29,851 nucleotides of DNA from Bacteroidota bacterium (GCA_021796135.1 JAJYOQ010000006.1:1-29851), one strand, 5' to 3'; positions 1 through 8,123 are shown, numbered from the stretch's first letter. The notes: generated by a model from the letters alone, not told the origin. A program made the numbers and translations.

Positions 1-51
1 CAGAATGAGGACAAGACTGCTGCTAAAAATGCAAGGGAAATTTATTGTTAA
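1..51 (+). CDS. Possible C-terminal tail of a plus-strand gene cut by the window edge
   Basis: Reading frame 1 is open from the first base and ends at TAA (49-51), giving 16 residues (QNEDKTAAKNAREIYC). The composition is plausible for a charged C-terminus, and the gene would converge on the minus-strand operon that ends at base 75. A weak AT-only stem (48-52 with 65-69) followed by six T could act as its terminator. The stretch is too short to identify a family, and an open frame of this length could occur by chance. Confidence 0.25.
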   Translation, partial: QNEDKTAAKNAREIYC

Positions 52-74
52 TAAGACTAATAAAATTAATTTTT

Positions 75-1385
75 TCATTCACCAATATTCCTTTTTAATG
101 GAAATGAAATTTGTAAGATTGTTCCGGTGTCAATATTTGATTCAAGGCTGATTTCTCCTTGATATTTATCGACTAAATTTTTAACGACCTTAAGATTTAA
201 GAATTTCTGAGATTTTTGCTCATTCTCTTCTAATTCATTGATGTCTTCAGTCGACAGAAATCTTAGGACAATGTTTCCGGATTGATATCGAGTCTGTATA
301 ATAAGTCCTGCAAGATTATTGCCTTTATTAAAGAGGAATGAGAATAAATTGGTGAATATTTGATTCAGATCATTTGCATTTATTAGCAAAGTAGGGATTT
401 TTTCATCTAAATCGAGTATACACTCATAGCTATAGTTCTTTAACGAGGAAATAACCATATTATAAAATTTTGCAGCAAGCTTATTCAAATCGCAAGATTG
501 TAGTTTTGATTTTGTATCATCAATATTTGTAAATTCTATTAGTCTATTAACAACCTCTTTAACTTTTTCAACTTGACGTTCAATGGTTTCCGCAATATCC
601 TCATCACCGGTAATTTCTTTCTTGAAGAATTCTGTGTAACTAATAATTACCTGAAGCGGAGACAAAATTTCATCTACAATTCCGGTCGTTAATTCACCGA
701 CAGCACTTAATTTATAATCATTGGATAGTTTTGATTGATATAATTGCAGTTCTTTATATGTTGAAATAAGTTCCTTCCCTTTAGAGATTATGTCTAGCCT
801 TCCTAACATATGCTGTAAAGCTGCTTGAGCAAAAAGGATTTCTATTGAGTTTTCTTTAATTTCTGGAGATAAAGTTGACAATGAAATTAAAATCTTTTCC
901 TTTGACTGAGAAAATGCAGGGATTAAATAGCAAAATATCTTCTCCAATTGATTGCCAATTATTGCTCTGTCTATTAAAGCCCTAATTTTTTTTGAAGCAA
1001 ATGTCTCTGAAAGTATTTCAAAAGTTGCGGGTTTCGTAAAAATACTTTTGGATAATGTTGATATTATATTATGAAATCCCTTCAGAGACTTATTGCCCGG
1101 ATTAAACAATAAAACATCCACCTCTTTAAAGTTACAGTTATTTTTAAGAAGTACTTTGTATTCTTCTATTATGGGCTGGGGTTCATCAAATAAAAGTATT
1201 TTTTCTGCAAATTGAACTATGGATTTAAGATATTTTTGATATTCATTAGTCGTTATCTTTTTTTCAAAAGCAGGGTTATAATGAATAAGCTTTAATGATC
1301 TTCCCGAAGTGCCGCTTTTAGTCATATTCGGTAAAGACTTATGAAAAGCCTCATAACTTAGAGTATTTTGTTTAATTACTCTCAA
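75..1385 (-). CDS. Degenerate histidine kinase-like protein (GAF-like + HisKA-like + HATPase-like), probably catalytically inactive
   Basis: A 436-residue soluble protein, last gene of the flagellar operon. Residues about 55-200 look GAF-like. Residues 226-254 align with a HisKA dimerisation helix (AVGELTTGIVDEILSPL), but the position of the phosphoacceptor His is Asp238 (codon GAT, 672-674). The C-terminal part resembles an HATPase domain: an N-box-like segment at 338-355 with Phe350 where the Mg-binding Asn is expected, no DxGxG loop, and a recognisable last segment (VVKNLVDKYQGEISLES, then GTILQISFP). It therefore should neither bind ATP normally nor autophosphorylate; a scaffold or sensor role is inferred. 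The chosen start is TTG (1383-1385), four bases overlapping the end of the upstream HDOD gene, with AAGG eight bases before it; the alternative ATG at residue 21 lacks this coupling. The fold is clear, the function is not. Confidence 0.8.
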   Translation of the reverse strand: MRVIKQNTLSYEAFHKSLPNMTKSGTSGRSLKLIHYNPAFEKKITTNEYQKYLKSIVQFAEKILLFDEPQPIIEEYKVLLKNNCNFKEVDVLLFNPGNKSLKGFHNIISTLSKSIFTKPATFEILSETFASKKIRALIDRAIIGNQLEKIFCYLIPAFSQSKEKILISLSTLSPEIKENSIEILFAQAALQHMLGRLDIISKGKELISTYKELQLYQSKLSNDYKLSAVGELTTGIVDEILSPLQVIISYTEFFKKEITGDEDIAETIERQVEKVKEVVNRLIEFTNIDDTKSKLQSCDLNKLAAKFYNMVISSLKNYSYECILDLDEKIPTLLINANDLNQIFTNLFSFLFNKGNNLAGLIIQTRYQSGNIVLRFLSTEDINELEENEQKSQKFLNLKVVKNLVDKYQGEISLESNIDTGTILQISFPLKRNIGE

Positions 1386-2266
1386 CTTAAATACCTTACA
1401 GATTCAGCTTGTTCAACAAACAATGCTTTGTAATTATTAATTAGATTCTCAGCTTGATCGATATCGTGTAATCTTAGAATTCCAATTTCTGAATCAGAAA
1501 GTTGGATTTCTTTATCCCAATAAGAGTTCCCAATTTCCAATTTTTTCGTCATATATTCTGCAAAATGAATAATACTTGACAATAATTTACTGTCCTTTGA
1601 TTCGTTGGGGTTATGATGAAATAATATAGCCTCACATAAAGTTTCGGGAAAATTCCATTTTTCAGTTAAATAATGTCCGATTTCCTGATGATTTATTCCC
1701 AGAATTTCAGTTTCTGCTTGTATAAAACTAATTCCTTTTTGGTTTACTAAATTATATACTTCAATAAATTCTGCATGGAAAAATCTGTGCATTATTGAAA
1801 ATCCAAAATCATGTAAGAATCCTCCTATGAATGCTTCGCCGCTATTTGGAAAATCCAAATCTTCAGCTAATCTTTTTGAAGCTGTGCCAGTTAAATATGA
1901 ATGCAGCCAAAATTCCTTTTGGTTTAAATATTGATCCGTCTTATTCTTAAATGCCTCAACTATAGCCAGAACTGAAATAATATTTCTTAATTCACTATAT
2001 CCGAGAACAAGTATTGCAAAATCAATCGTTGTAACTTTCCTCTGAAGCCCATAAAGAGGAGAATTGGCAATTGTAAGTATTTTTGTTACTAGTCCCAGGT
2101 CTTTAGAGATTATTCTTGAAAGATTATGACTATTTAATGAAGGCTGATCAAGAACTTCGAGTGCTTCTTTAATAGCATTTGGAATAGGTGGAAGATTGTA
2201 AATATTCCTTAAAACTAACTCGGTTCTTTCTCTCTTTTTTTGCTCGGATATTGGGAATGTTATCAT
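1382..2266 (-). CDS. HDOD domain protein 1
   Basis: A 294-residue protein that is almost entirely one HDOD domain, a relative of HD-type phosphohydrolases usually found in signalling proteins and not firmly tied to an enzymatic activity. The start motif LPPIP (25-29), the ANSPLYGL segment (68-74 region), WLHS (H122), LHDFG (H152-D153), NHQEIG (H193) and FHHNP (H217-H218) are all visible. The position that would be the last Asp of an HD metal site is Glu237 (HFAEYMT). It is a close tandem paralogue of the gene immediately upstream, with no gaps through residue 240. It starts at ATG 10 bases after that gene and its stop overlaps the TTG start of the degenerate kinase. HDOD proteins have been linked to motility control in other bacteria; here such a role rests on its location in the flagellar operon. 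Confidence 0.9.
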   Translation of the reverse strand: MITFPISEQKKRERTELVLRNIYNLPPIPNAIKEALEVLDQPSLNSHNLSRIISKDLGLVTKILTIANSPLYGLQRKVTTIDFAILVLGYSELRNIISVLAIVEAFKNKTDQYLNQKEFWLHSYLTGTASKRLAEDLDFPNSGEAFIGGFLHDFGFSIMHRFFHAEFIEVYNLVNQKGISFIQAETEILGINHQEIGHYLTEKWNFPETLCEAILFHHNPNESKDSKLLSSIIHFAEYMTKKLEIGNSYWDKEIQLSDSEIGILRLHDIDQAENLINNYKALFVEQAESVRYLS

Positions 2267-2276
2267 ATATTTTCCA

Positions 2277-3155
2277 TCAGAATATTAATGTTTCAATTTG
2301 ATTTTTTAATAAGTCACTATAACTATCAATATATTTAATAAGATTTGCTTCGTTACCGAAATTCAAAATTTGTACAATATTATTATCCAGCTCTACATTT
2401 TCGTCCCAATAGAACCCGCCTGCATTAAGATATTGTGTCATATAATCAGCTAAATGTATTATGGAAGCCATAATCTGATTTTCTTCCGATTGCGAGGGAT
2501 GATGATGATTGCAGATTACATCGCCTAGCGATGCAGGAAGATTCCACCTGCTGATTAGAAACTTACCTATTTCCTGATGTGTAAGCCCTAATATTTGCTC
2601 TTCTGCTTTTAGATATCTCATCTGCTGACTGTCAACTAGCTCATTAATGAGATTAAATTCCTTATTAAAGTATCTTTGAATAATAGAAATGCCAAGATCA
2701 TGCAATAAACCTGCGGTGAAAGCTTCTCCCGATTTAGGGAAATACAAATCATCGGCTATTTTTTTTGCAATTGAAGCAGTAAGAATTGAATGATTCCAAT
2801 ATGTCTTGCTATCCCAATTTTTCAATCCATCCTTTTTGAAAGCTTCAACCATTGAAAGTGCTATTACAATATTTTTGATATGTTCAAATCCGAGGATTAC
2901 AATAGCAAATTCAATTGTAGACACTCTTCTGGGTAATCCATATAAGGGAGAATTAGCAACCGTTAAAATTTTTGCAACTAAACCTTGATCTTTACCTATC
3001 ATTTTCCCTAGCTCCGAAGCACTGGTATTTGGATTATTAAGAAGTTTCGAAACCTCAAACATTACCATTGGAATAGAGGGAAGATTTCTAATGCTCGATA
3101 ATAATCTTATATAAGTTTTTTTTTCGTTACTATTTTCTAGGTTTTCATTATTCAT
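2277..3155 (-). CDS. HDOD domain protein 2
   Basis: A 292-residue single-domain HDOD protein, paralogue of the next gene downstream. Motifs occur at the same residue numbers: LPSIP (25-29), NSPLYGL, WNHS (H122), LHDLG (H152-D153), THQEIG (H193), NHHHP (H217-H218). Unlike its paralogue it keeps Asp237 (HLADYMT), so the set of HD-type metal ligands is more complete. Its ATG overlaps the end of fliA by eight bases, so it is translationally linked to the sigma factor. A link between the sigma factor and an HDOD signalling protein is inferred from this arrangement; ligand and partner are unknown. Confidence 0.9.
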   Translation of the reverse strand: MNNENLENSNEKKTYIRLLSSIRNLPSIPMVMFEVSKLLNNPNTSASELGKMIGKDQGLVAKILTVANSPLYGLPRRVSTIEFAIVILGFEHIKNIVIALSMVEAFKKDGLKNWDSKTYWNHSILTASIAKKIADDLYFPKSGEAFTAGLLHDLGISIIQRYFNKEFNLINELVDSQQMRYLKAEEQILGLTHQEIGKFLISRWNLPASLGDVICNHHHPSQSEENQIMASIIHLADYMTQYLNAGGFYWDENVELDNNIVQILNFGNEANLIKYIDSYSDLLKNQIETLIF

Positions 3156-3777
3156 TTATATAAGCCAGTTTACTTTTTAGTAATTCGATTATTCTGGTAT
3201 GAACTTGTGATACCCTGGAAACTGTAATATTTAAAACCTGGGCTATTTCCTTATAATTTAGGTCTTCATAATAATATAAAGTTATAATCATTCTGTCGCG
3301 CTCTTCTAATTTTTTTATCGCTTCAACAAGAATTTCTTTAATTTGATTTTTTTCAGCTGATTCGTCAGGAATTTCAGCATCACTTTTAACTACTTCATAC
3401 AAAAGCAAATTATCATCGTCATCTACTGAACTAGTAAGAGATAAATTTGAATATAAATTCTTTGAATCTGAAAGAGCATTAGTCGGTCTAGGTTTAATTT
3501 GAAGTTTTCTTAATTCATCTATAATCTTTCCTCTTATTCTTTGGATTGCATAAGTTTCAAACTTTGTTCCGTATTCCGGATCAAAACGATCTATTGCTTC
3601 ACTTAAGCCTTCCACCCCAAATTGAAAATAGTCCCTATCATCAAGAATTTCTAAATTTATGAATTTTGAATTATGTATCACATAATGAACTAATTTTATA
3701 TAGTTCATGACAATCTTTTTCTTAAGGTTGTCAGTAGGATTGGATTTAAATTCCTGCCACAGGGATGTTGTATTCAT
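3148..3777 (-). CDS. fliA: Flagellar sigma factor FliA (sigma-28), compact form
   Basis: A 209-residue sigma-70 family protein. Region 2 covers about residues 21-91 (LVHYVI, DYFQFGVEGLSEAIDRFDP, FETYAIQRIRGKIIDELRK), which melts the -10 element and binds core RNA polymerase. Region 4 covers about 148-205 (LEERDRMIITLYYYEDLNYKEIAQ, then VSRVSQVHTRIIELL) and holds the -35 helix-turn-helix. Both match FliA/SigD, and the flagellar operon agrees. Between them lie only about 56 residues, Ser/Asp rich. The DWVPRS-type region 3 that follows DELR in Escherichia coli FliA is not seen, making this protein roughly 35 residues shorter in that segment. FliA normally drives late flagellar and chemotaxis genes and is held by FlgM; no flgM is seen here. 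It starts five bases after the small membrane protein and overlaps the HDOD gene. Confidence 0.92.
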   Translation of the reverse strand: MNTTSLWQEFKSNPTDNLKKKIVMNYIKLVHYVIHNSKFINLEILDDRDYFQFGVEGLSEAIDRFDPEYGTKFETYAIQRIRGKIIDELRKLQIKPRPTNALSDSKNLYSNLSLTSSVDDDDNLLLYEVVKSDAEIPDESAEKNQIKEILVEAIKKLEERDRMIITLYYYEDLNYKEIAQVLNITVSRVSQVHTRIIELLKSKLAYINE

Positions 3778-3782
3778 AAGAA

Positions 3783-4007
3783 TTACTTCCTGTTTATATT
3801 ATTAGATTTTTCATTTTTCTTATCAAAAGACGTCTTATTAATTGCTTTGACGAATACCATTGTGACTATGCTAAGCATTACCGTTGTAGCAATAAAGACA
3901 ACAAATGATTTGATTAACAAATTAGTAATTGACATTCCTAGCCAGCTAAAAAATATTATTGAAAGTGCAAATACCAATAGTCCGAATTGTAAGATTATTT
4001 TGTTCAT
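3783..4007 (-). CDS. Small two-helix membrane protein of unknown function
   Basis: A 74-residue protein with two hydrophobic segments (about residues 5-25 and 31-55) and a basic, Asn/Lys-rich tail (KTSFDKKNEKSNNINRK). I do not recognise a family. It lies between flhG and fliA and ends five bases before the fliA start, so it is almost certainly co-transcribed with fliA. A 102-base gap separates it from flhG and contains a possible promoter. The short basic tail would face the cytoplasm by the positive-inside rule, giving a hairpin topology with both ends inside. It could tether or modulate a cytoplasmic partner such as the sigma factor, but that is speculation. Confidence 0.75.
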   Translation of the reverse strand: MNKIILQFGLLVFALSIIFFSWLGMSITNLLIKSFVVFIATTVMLSIVTMVFVKAINKTSFDKKNEKSNNINRK

Positions 4008-4011
4008 AACA

Positions 4012-4039
4012 TTTGTATCTTTTTAGAATAAAAAGTCAA
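4012..4039 (-). promoter_or_regulatory. Candidate internal promoter before the fliA module
   Basis: On the minus strand, TTGACT (4034-4039) is separated by 16 bases from TACAAA (4012-4017), a fair match to a sigma-70-type promoter. The -10 ends only four bases before the ATG at 4007, so the transcript would be nearly leaderless. An inverted repeat TAGAAT/ATTCTA (4024-4029 and 4040-4045) brackets the -35 box. It is the only long gap inside the operon. The match could be chance in AT-rich DNA. Confidence 0.35.
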
Positions 4040-4109
4040 ATTCTATACCATCAAGATGATTTCAGATTATTTTTATTTTATGCTGATTTGAGAAGAAAAG
4101 GGGTGATTT

Positions 4110-4955
4110 TTAAGATATTTTTTTAGTGGTCTGGTTATTATTAGCCATTTGAACGATTTCATAAAGGCTCTTTGATATTTTAGAAATTTGAATGCCGACT
4201 GAAGAACGTGAATATTTTTTATAAAATAATTCTTGTGTTAAAATTGATCTGCTTACGGCAGCATCATAATCAATTTCTCCGAGTAAATTCAATTTCTCTT
4301 TCAGAAAATGTTTGGCTGCCATTGAAAGATTATTGAATGTTGCTACACTTTCTTTTTTTTCATTGCATTTATTTATAATCAACATTTTGGAACCGGTAGA
4401 TTTTCGGCTGCTTAAAAGTTTAATAATTACATAAGCATCCATGACGGCAGTAGGTTCCGGAGTTGTTATTATAATATTATGGTCAGCATTCAATAAAATA
4501 CCGATTTCATCTTCACTAGCGCCGGAACCAGTATCTAATATTACAATATCATATTTATTTTGTAATAATCTTAACTGATGAAAGAAATTTTTTAATAATT
4601 CCGGTTTTGTCTTAGGATAGTCAAGCTTTCCTGAATCTCCGAAAATAAAATGTAAATTCGGTTCATATTCTGTAATTTGTTCAGCTAATAAATTTCTGCC
4701 AGTAAAAAAATTATAAAGTGTTTTTGTTGCTACAACATTTAGTAAAATATTAGCATTTGAAAGATTGGGATCTAAATCGACAAATAATATTTTCTTATTT
4801 TCTTTTGATAAAGCAAATGCTATATTTAATGATACAAATGTTTTACCGGTTCCGCCCTTTCCTGAGGTAAATGCAATAATCTTTGAAGACTTTTCGCTAT
4901 TATTAGTGTTACTAAGCCGTTCTAATTCTAATACTCTTTCTGCTTGCCCGAACAT
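4110..4955 (-). CDS. flhG: FlhG (YlxH/FleN) MinD-like ATPase controlling flagellar number
   Basis: A 281-residue ParA/MinD-family ATPase. The deviant Walker A motif SGKGGTGKT is at 31-39 with the signature Lys33, the switch I region FVDLDPNLSNANILL has Asp60 and Asp62, and the Walker B/switch II DTGSG is at 141-145. The N-terminus FGQAERVLEL (2-11) resembles the DQAxxLR activating helix with which FlhG proteins stimulate FlhF GTPase, but the Asp is Gly and LR is VL. FlhG works with FlhF to limit the number and position of flagella and may assist C-ring assembly via FliM/FliN. The gene follows flhF with a one-base overlap, the usual flhF-flhG pair. The C-terminal stretch after residue 255 could form the amphipathic membrane-binding helix of the family. 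Confidence 0.93.
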   Translation of the reverse strand: MFGQAERVLELERLSNTNNSEKSSKIIAFTSGKGGTGKTFVSLNIAFALSKENKKILFVDLDPNLSNANILLNVVATKTLYNFFTGRNLLAEQITEYEPNLHFIFGDSGKLDYPKTKPELLKNFFHQLRLLQNKYDIVILDTGSGASEDEIGILLNADHNIIITTPEPTAVMDAYVIIKLLSSRKSTGSKMLIINKCNEKKESVATFNNLSMAAKHFLKEKLNLLGEIDYDAAVSRSILTQELFYKKYSRSSVGIQISKISKSLYEIVQMANNNQTTKKIS

Positions 4956-6085
4956 TAGTTTATTTTACCAGTATAAATCATTTTTGAAATAAATTCCGGG
5001 TCTGCCGATATTATATCATCCGGTATAACTTGTCCATTTGTCAAGAATGAAACCGGTATATTAAAATTTGATACAATATTTAATATATTCCCGTATGTCA
5101 CTGCCTCATCAATTTTTGTAAAAATAAAAGAATTATAATTAAACAATTTAAATTTTTCAGCTACATCAAAGAGATTTTTCATGGTGCTTGTAGTGCTTAA
5201 AGCTAAATATGTCTCATCTATTTGGCACGCATCGAGAAATTTTTTATTCGCTTTAAGATGCTCTATATTCTTTTGACTCCGACCGGCAGTATCAATAAAA
5301 ACAACATCTTTGTTTCGAAATGTATTAATCAATCCGGGCATATCCGATGGCTCATAAGCAACCAGCATCTCAATATTACTGACCTCAGAGAAAATCCTTA
5401 ACTGATCTAAGGCTCCTAATCTGTATGTATCAATAGATATTAAACCTACATCTAATTTATGAAGAATCTTTGAAATAACGGCTAATTTTGCTATAAAGGT
5501 TGATTTACCAACTCCAGTCGGACCGACTATTGCAACTTTCTTCGGCTTTTTCTTTTTATTCACTTCAAAATTATAAGTAGGTATCATAGAAGATATACTA
5601 GATAAGATATAATTATCTAAATTAGATATATCTAAAAATTCTCTATTCTTTTTTAACTGACCGATTATTGATGTAACTACTGACTTCTGAACATCACGGT
5701 GGAAAAGAGTATCGACAATTTCTTTTAATTCATTGTCAATATTACTCCTTACATTCTGATGTGATAAGTCAGCACCCCTTTTTTTAGTAATTTTATTAGC
5801 AGATGTCTTCACTTCTTTATCATTTAAATATACTTTATTTGATAATTTTTTTAATTCATCTGCAAAATTTTCATTTCTTGTTTCATAATTATTAACAGTA
5901 TTTTCTTCATGTTCGATTAATTCTTCGTCGATTCCTGCAGTAATTTCAAACATTTTTGTACCACCGTACCTGCCTTCTCCTGCAATTACTTTGGTCCCCA
6001 ATATCACTGCATCACCGCCCAATTCATTTTTCATCTCGGTAGTCGCTTGCTTTAAAGTTGATCCCAAGAATTTCTTAATTTGCAT
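4955..6085 (-). CDS. flhF: FlhF, SRP-type GTPase for flagellar placement
   Basis: A 376-residue SRP-family GTPase (third member beside Ffh and FtsY). The N-terminal basic region (1-60) begins MQIKKFLGSTLKQAT, typical of FlhF, followed by a variable linker, an N domain (about 115-175) and a G domain: P-loop GPTGVGKST (188-196), DTYRLGA (219-225), DTAGRS (265-270), TKIDE (323-327) and FLTNGQVIPDDI (347-358). FlhF marks the site of flagellar assembly at the membrane and is regulated by FlhG. Its ATG overlaps the end of flhA by 11 bases and its stop meets flhG. All G motifs look intact. Confidence 0.96.
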   Translation of the reverse strand: MQIKKFLGSTLKQATTEMKNELGGDAVILGTKVIAGEGRYGGTKMFEITAGIDEELIEHEENTVNNYETRNENFADELKKLSNKVYLNDKEVKTSANKITKKRGADLSHQNVRSNIDNELKEIVDTLFHRDVQKSVVTSIIGQLKKNREFLDISNLDNYILSSISSMIPTYNFEVNKKKKPKKVAIVGPTGVGKSTFIAKLAVISKILHKLDVGLISIDTYRLGALDQLRIFSEVSNIEMLVAYEPSDMPGLINTFRNKDVVFIDTAGRSQKNIEHLKANKKFLDACQIDETYLALSTTSTMKNLFDVAEKFKLFNYNSFIFTKIDEAVTYGNILNIVSNFNIPVSFLTNGQVIPDDIISADPEFISKMIYTGKIN

Positions 6086-8123
6086 TTATGACCTCTAATT
6101 TATCAATAAACTCTATTTCGATATGGGAAGGAAGTTCTGAATAAGACAGAACAACTACATCAAGAAAACTAGCATTTATAAGCCGATAAAAATAAGGTCT
6201 TATAGTTGCTGAGGTAATAATGATTGGAATATAACCGAGAATTTTAAATTTCTCAACGTAATTATGGATAGTATTGTTCAACTCACGCAGAACAACCGGG
6301 TTTAATCCTAAAGTCTGAATAGCATCTTTTTGATTTTGTAAAGATTTGGTTATAAATGATTCAAGTCCCTCACCAAGAGCTACTGCATGAATGATCCCAT
6401 TGTTATCTTTATAAATATTAGCGATTGTTTCTCCCATAGCATGTCTCACATATTCTGTAAGTACATCTATATTCTTAGTAACTTTTGAATAGTCAATAAG
6501 CGCTTCAAGAATTTGGACTAAATCTTTTATAGGGATTAATTCTTTTAGCAAATTTTGAAGAACTTTTTGGATTGTACCGAGTGATAAAGCATCAGAATTA
6601 ATATCTTCTATTACTGCAGGATATTCTTTTTTCAAATTCTCTAAAAGCTGCTTTACAGCTTGTCGAGTTAAAATCTTATCAAAATTTTTCTTTAGTGTCT
6701 CTTGTAAATGAGTAGAAAGTACAGAAATGCTGTCAACGACTGTGTATTCTAAAAGTTCGGCTTTGTCTTTCTCATCTCTAGCCACCCAAAAACCTGAAAG
6801 ATTAAAAGCAGGATCTTTTGTCGGAATTCCGCTTAACGGCTCAGTGATATTTCCGGGATTCATAGCTAAAAATCTGTCAGTATAAATTTCGTATGATGCT
6901 ACAATATTGCCTTTTATTTTGATAATATATTCATTCGGTTCAAGTTGAAGGTTGTCTCTAACGCGCACAGGCGGAATTAAAACACCGTATTCTAATGCAA
7001 TATATTTTCTTGTAGATGATATTTTCTGGAATAAATTTCCTCCCTGTTTTTCATCAACTAAACTTATTAAGCCATAGCCAATTTCTATTTCTACAGGATC
7101 GACTTGAAGATATTGCTCAACTTTTTCTTCGTCTGGCTCAGTCTCGACTACCTGTGTTTCTCCTGAATTTTCAGGTTGATTTTTACTCTTGTTTGTAAAA
7201 TATGCCCCTGTCCCGATTAAAGTGCTTAATATAATAAAAGGAAGAGCCGGCATTCCGGGAATAAAAGCAAAAAATCCGACAGCACCGGCAACAATACCTA
7301 ATACTCTTGGATTAGATAATAATTGCTTCTTCATCTGTATGTCTAATGCTGTTCCTGCAGCACTTCTTGTAACTACCAATCCTGCAGATGTAGCAATTAA
7401 AAGTGCGGGAATTTGCGATACGAGACCATCTCCTATTGTCAAGATAGTATAGTTATGAATTGCATCCGTAAAAGACATGCCTTTAGATGCAACACCAATA
7501 ATAAATCCGCCTATTATATTTATTCCATTTATTAGTAAGGCAGCTATAGCATCTCCTTTAACAAATTTGCTAGCGCCGTCCATTGCTCCATAAAATTCAG
7601 CTTCCCTGCTTATTGTCTCTCGTCTTTGTTTTGCTTCTGCTTCATTAATTAAACCGGTATTTAAATCTGCATCTATTGCCATTTGCTTGCCCGGCATTGC
7701 ATCTAGAGTGAATCTAGCAGCCACTTCGGAAATTCTGCCGGAACCTTTTATTATTACTATGAATTGAATTACAACAAGAATAATAAAGATGATAAATCCG
7801 ACAACATAATTTCCGCCAACAACAAAAGCGCCAAAAGTATCAATAACTTTCCCTGCATATCCATCTAGAAGAATTAATCTAGCTGAACTAATATTTAAAG
7901 AAAGTCTAAAAAGAGTTAATACTAATAATAACCCGGGGAAAATCGAAATGTCTAACGGAGATTGGATATATAATGAGACAATCAAAATCAGAATTGAAAA
8001 AGTAATGTTTAATGCCAAGAAAAAATCCAGTAAAGAAGGCGGCAATGGGACTAGCATTAGACCTAACATAAATACCAGCGCAAAAGCCAGAATAATATCA
8101 GTATTTTTTCCAATAAACTTCAT
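6075..8123 (-). CDS. flhA: FlhA, export-gate protein of the flagellar type III secretion system
   Basis: A 682-residue inner-membrane protein of the FHIPEP family, normal length. The N-terminal half has about eight membrane helices (from residue 8 to about 310); the family signature lies in the cytoplasmic loop around 137-158 (RFTLDAMPGKQMAIDADL). A short acidic linker (about 318-340) leads to the cytosolic domain that forms the nonameric ring and docks chaperone-substrate complexes. FlhA couples the proton motive force to export with FlhB. It sits between flhB and flhF with overlaps of one and eleven bases. Nothing looks broken. Confidence 0.97.
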   Translation of the reverse strand: MKFIGKNTDIILAFALVFMLGLMLVPLPPSLLDFFLALNITFSILILIVSLYIQSPLDISIFPGLLLVLTLFRLSLNISSARLILLDGYAGKVIDTFGAFVVGGNYVVGFIIFIILVVIQFIVIIKGSGRISEVAARFTLDAMPGKQMAIDADLNTGLINEAEAKQRRETISREAEFYGAMDGASKFVKGDAIAALLINGINIIGGFIIGVASKGMSFTDAIHNYTILTIGDGLVSQIPALLIATSAGLVVTRSAAGTALDIQMKKQLLSNPRVLGIVAGAVGFFAFIPGMPALPFIILSTLIGTGAYFTNKSKNQPENSGETQVVETEPDEEKVEQYLQVDPVEIEIGYGLISLVDEKQGGNLFQKISSTRKYIALEYGVLIPPVRVRDNLQLEPNEYIIKIKGNIVASYEIYTDRFLAMNPGNITEPLSGIPTKDPAFNLSGFWVARDEKDKAELLEYTVVDSISVLSTHLQETLKKNFDKILTRQAVKQLLENLKKEYPAVIEDINSDALSLGTIQKVLQNLLKELIPIKDLVQILEALIDYSKVTKNIDVLTEYVRHAMGETIANIYKDNNGIIHAVALGEGLESFITKSLQNQKDAIQTLGLNPVVLRELNNTIHNYVEKFKILGYIPIIITSATIRPYFYRLINASFLDVVVLSYSELPSHIEIEFIDKLEVINAN

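Noticed and set aside
7189..7452. 87-codon open frame on the plus strand inside flhA
   Set aside because: It is antisense to a well-conserved gene and shows no recognisable protein features, so it is a shadow of flhA.
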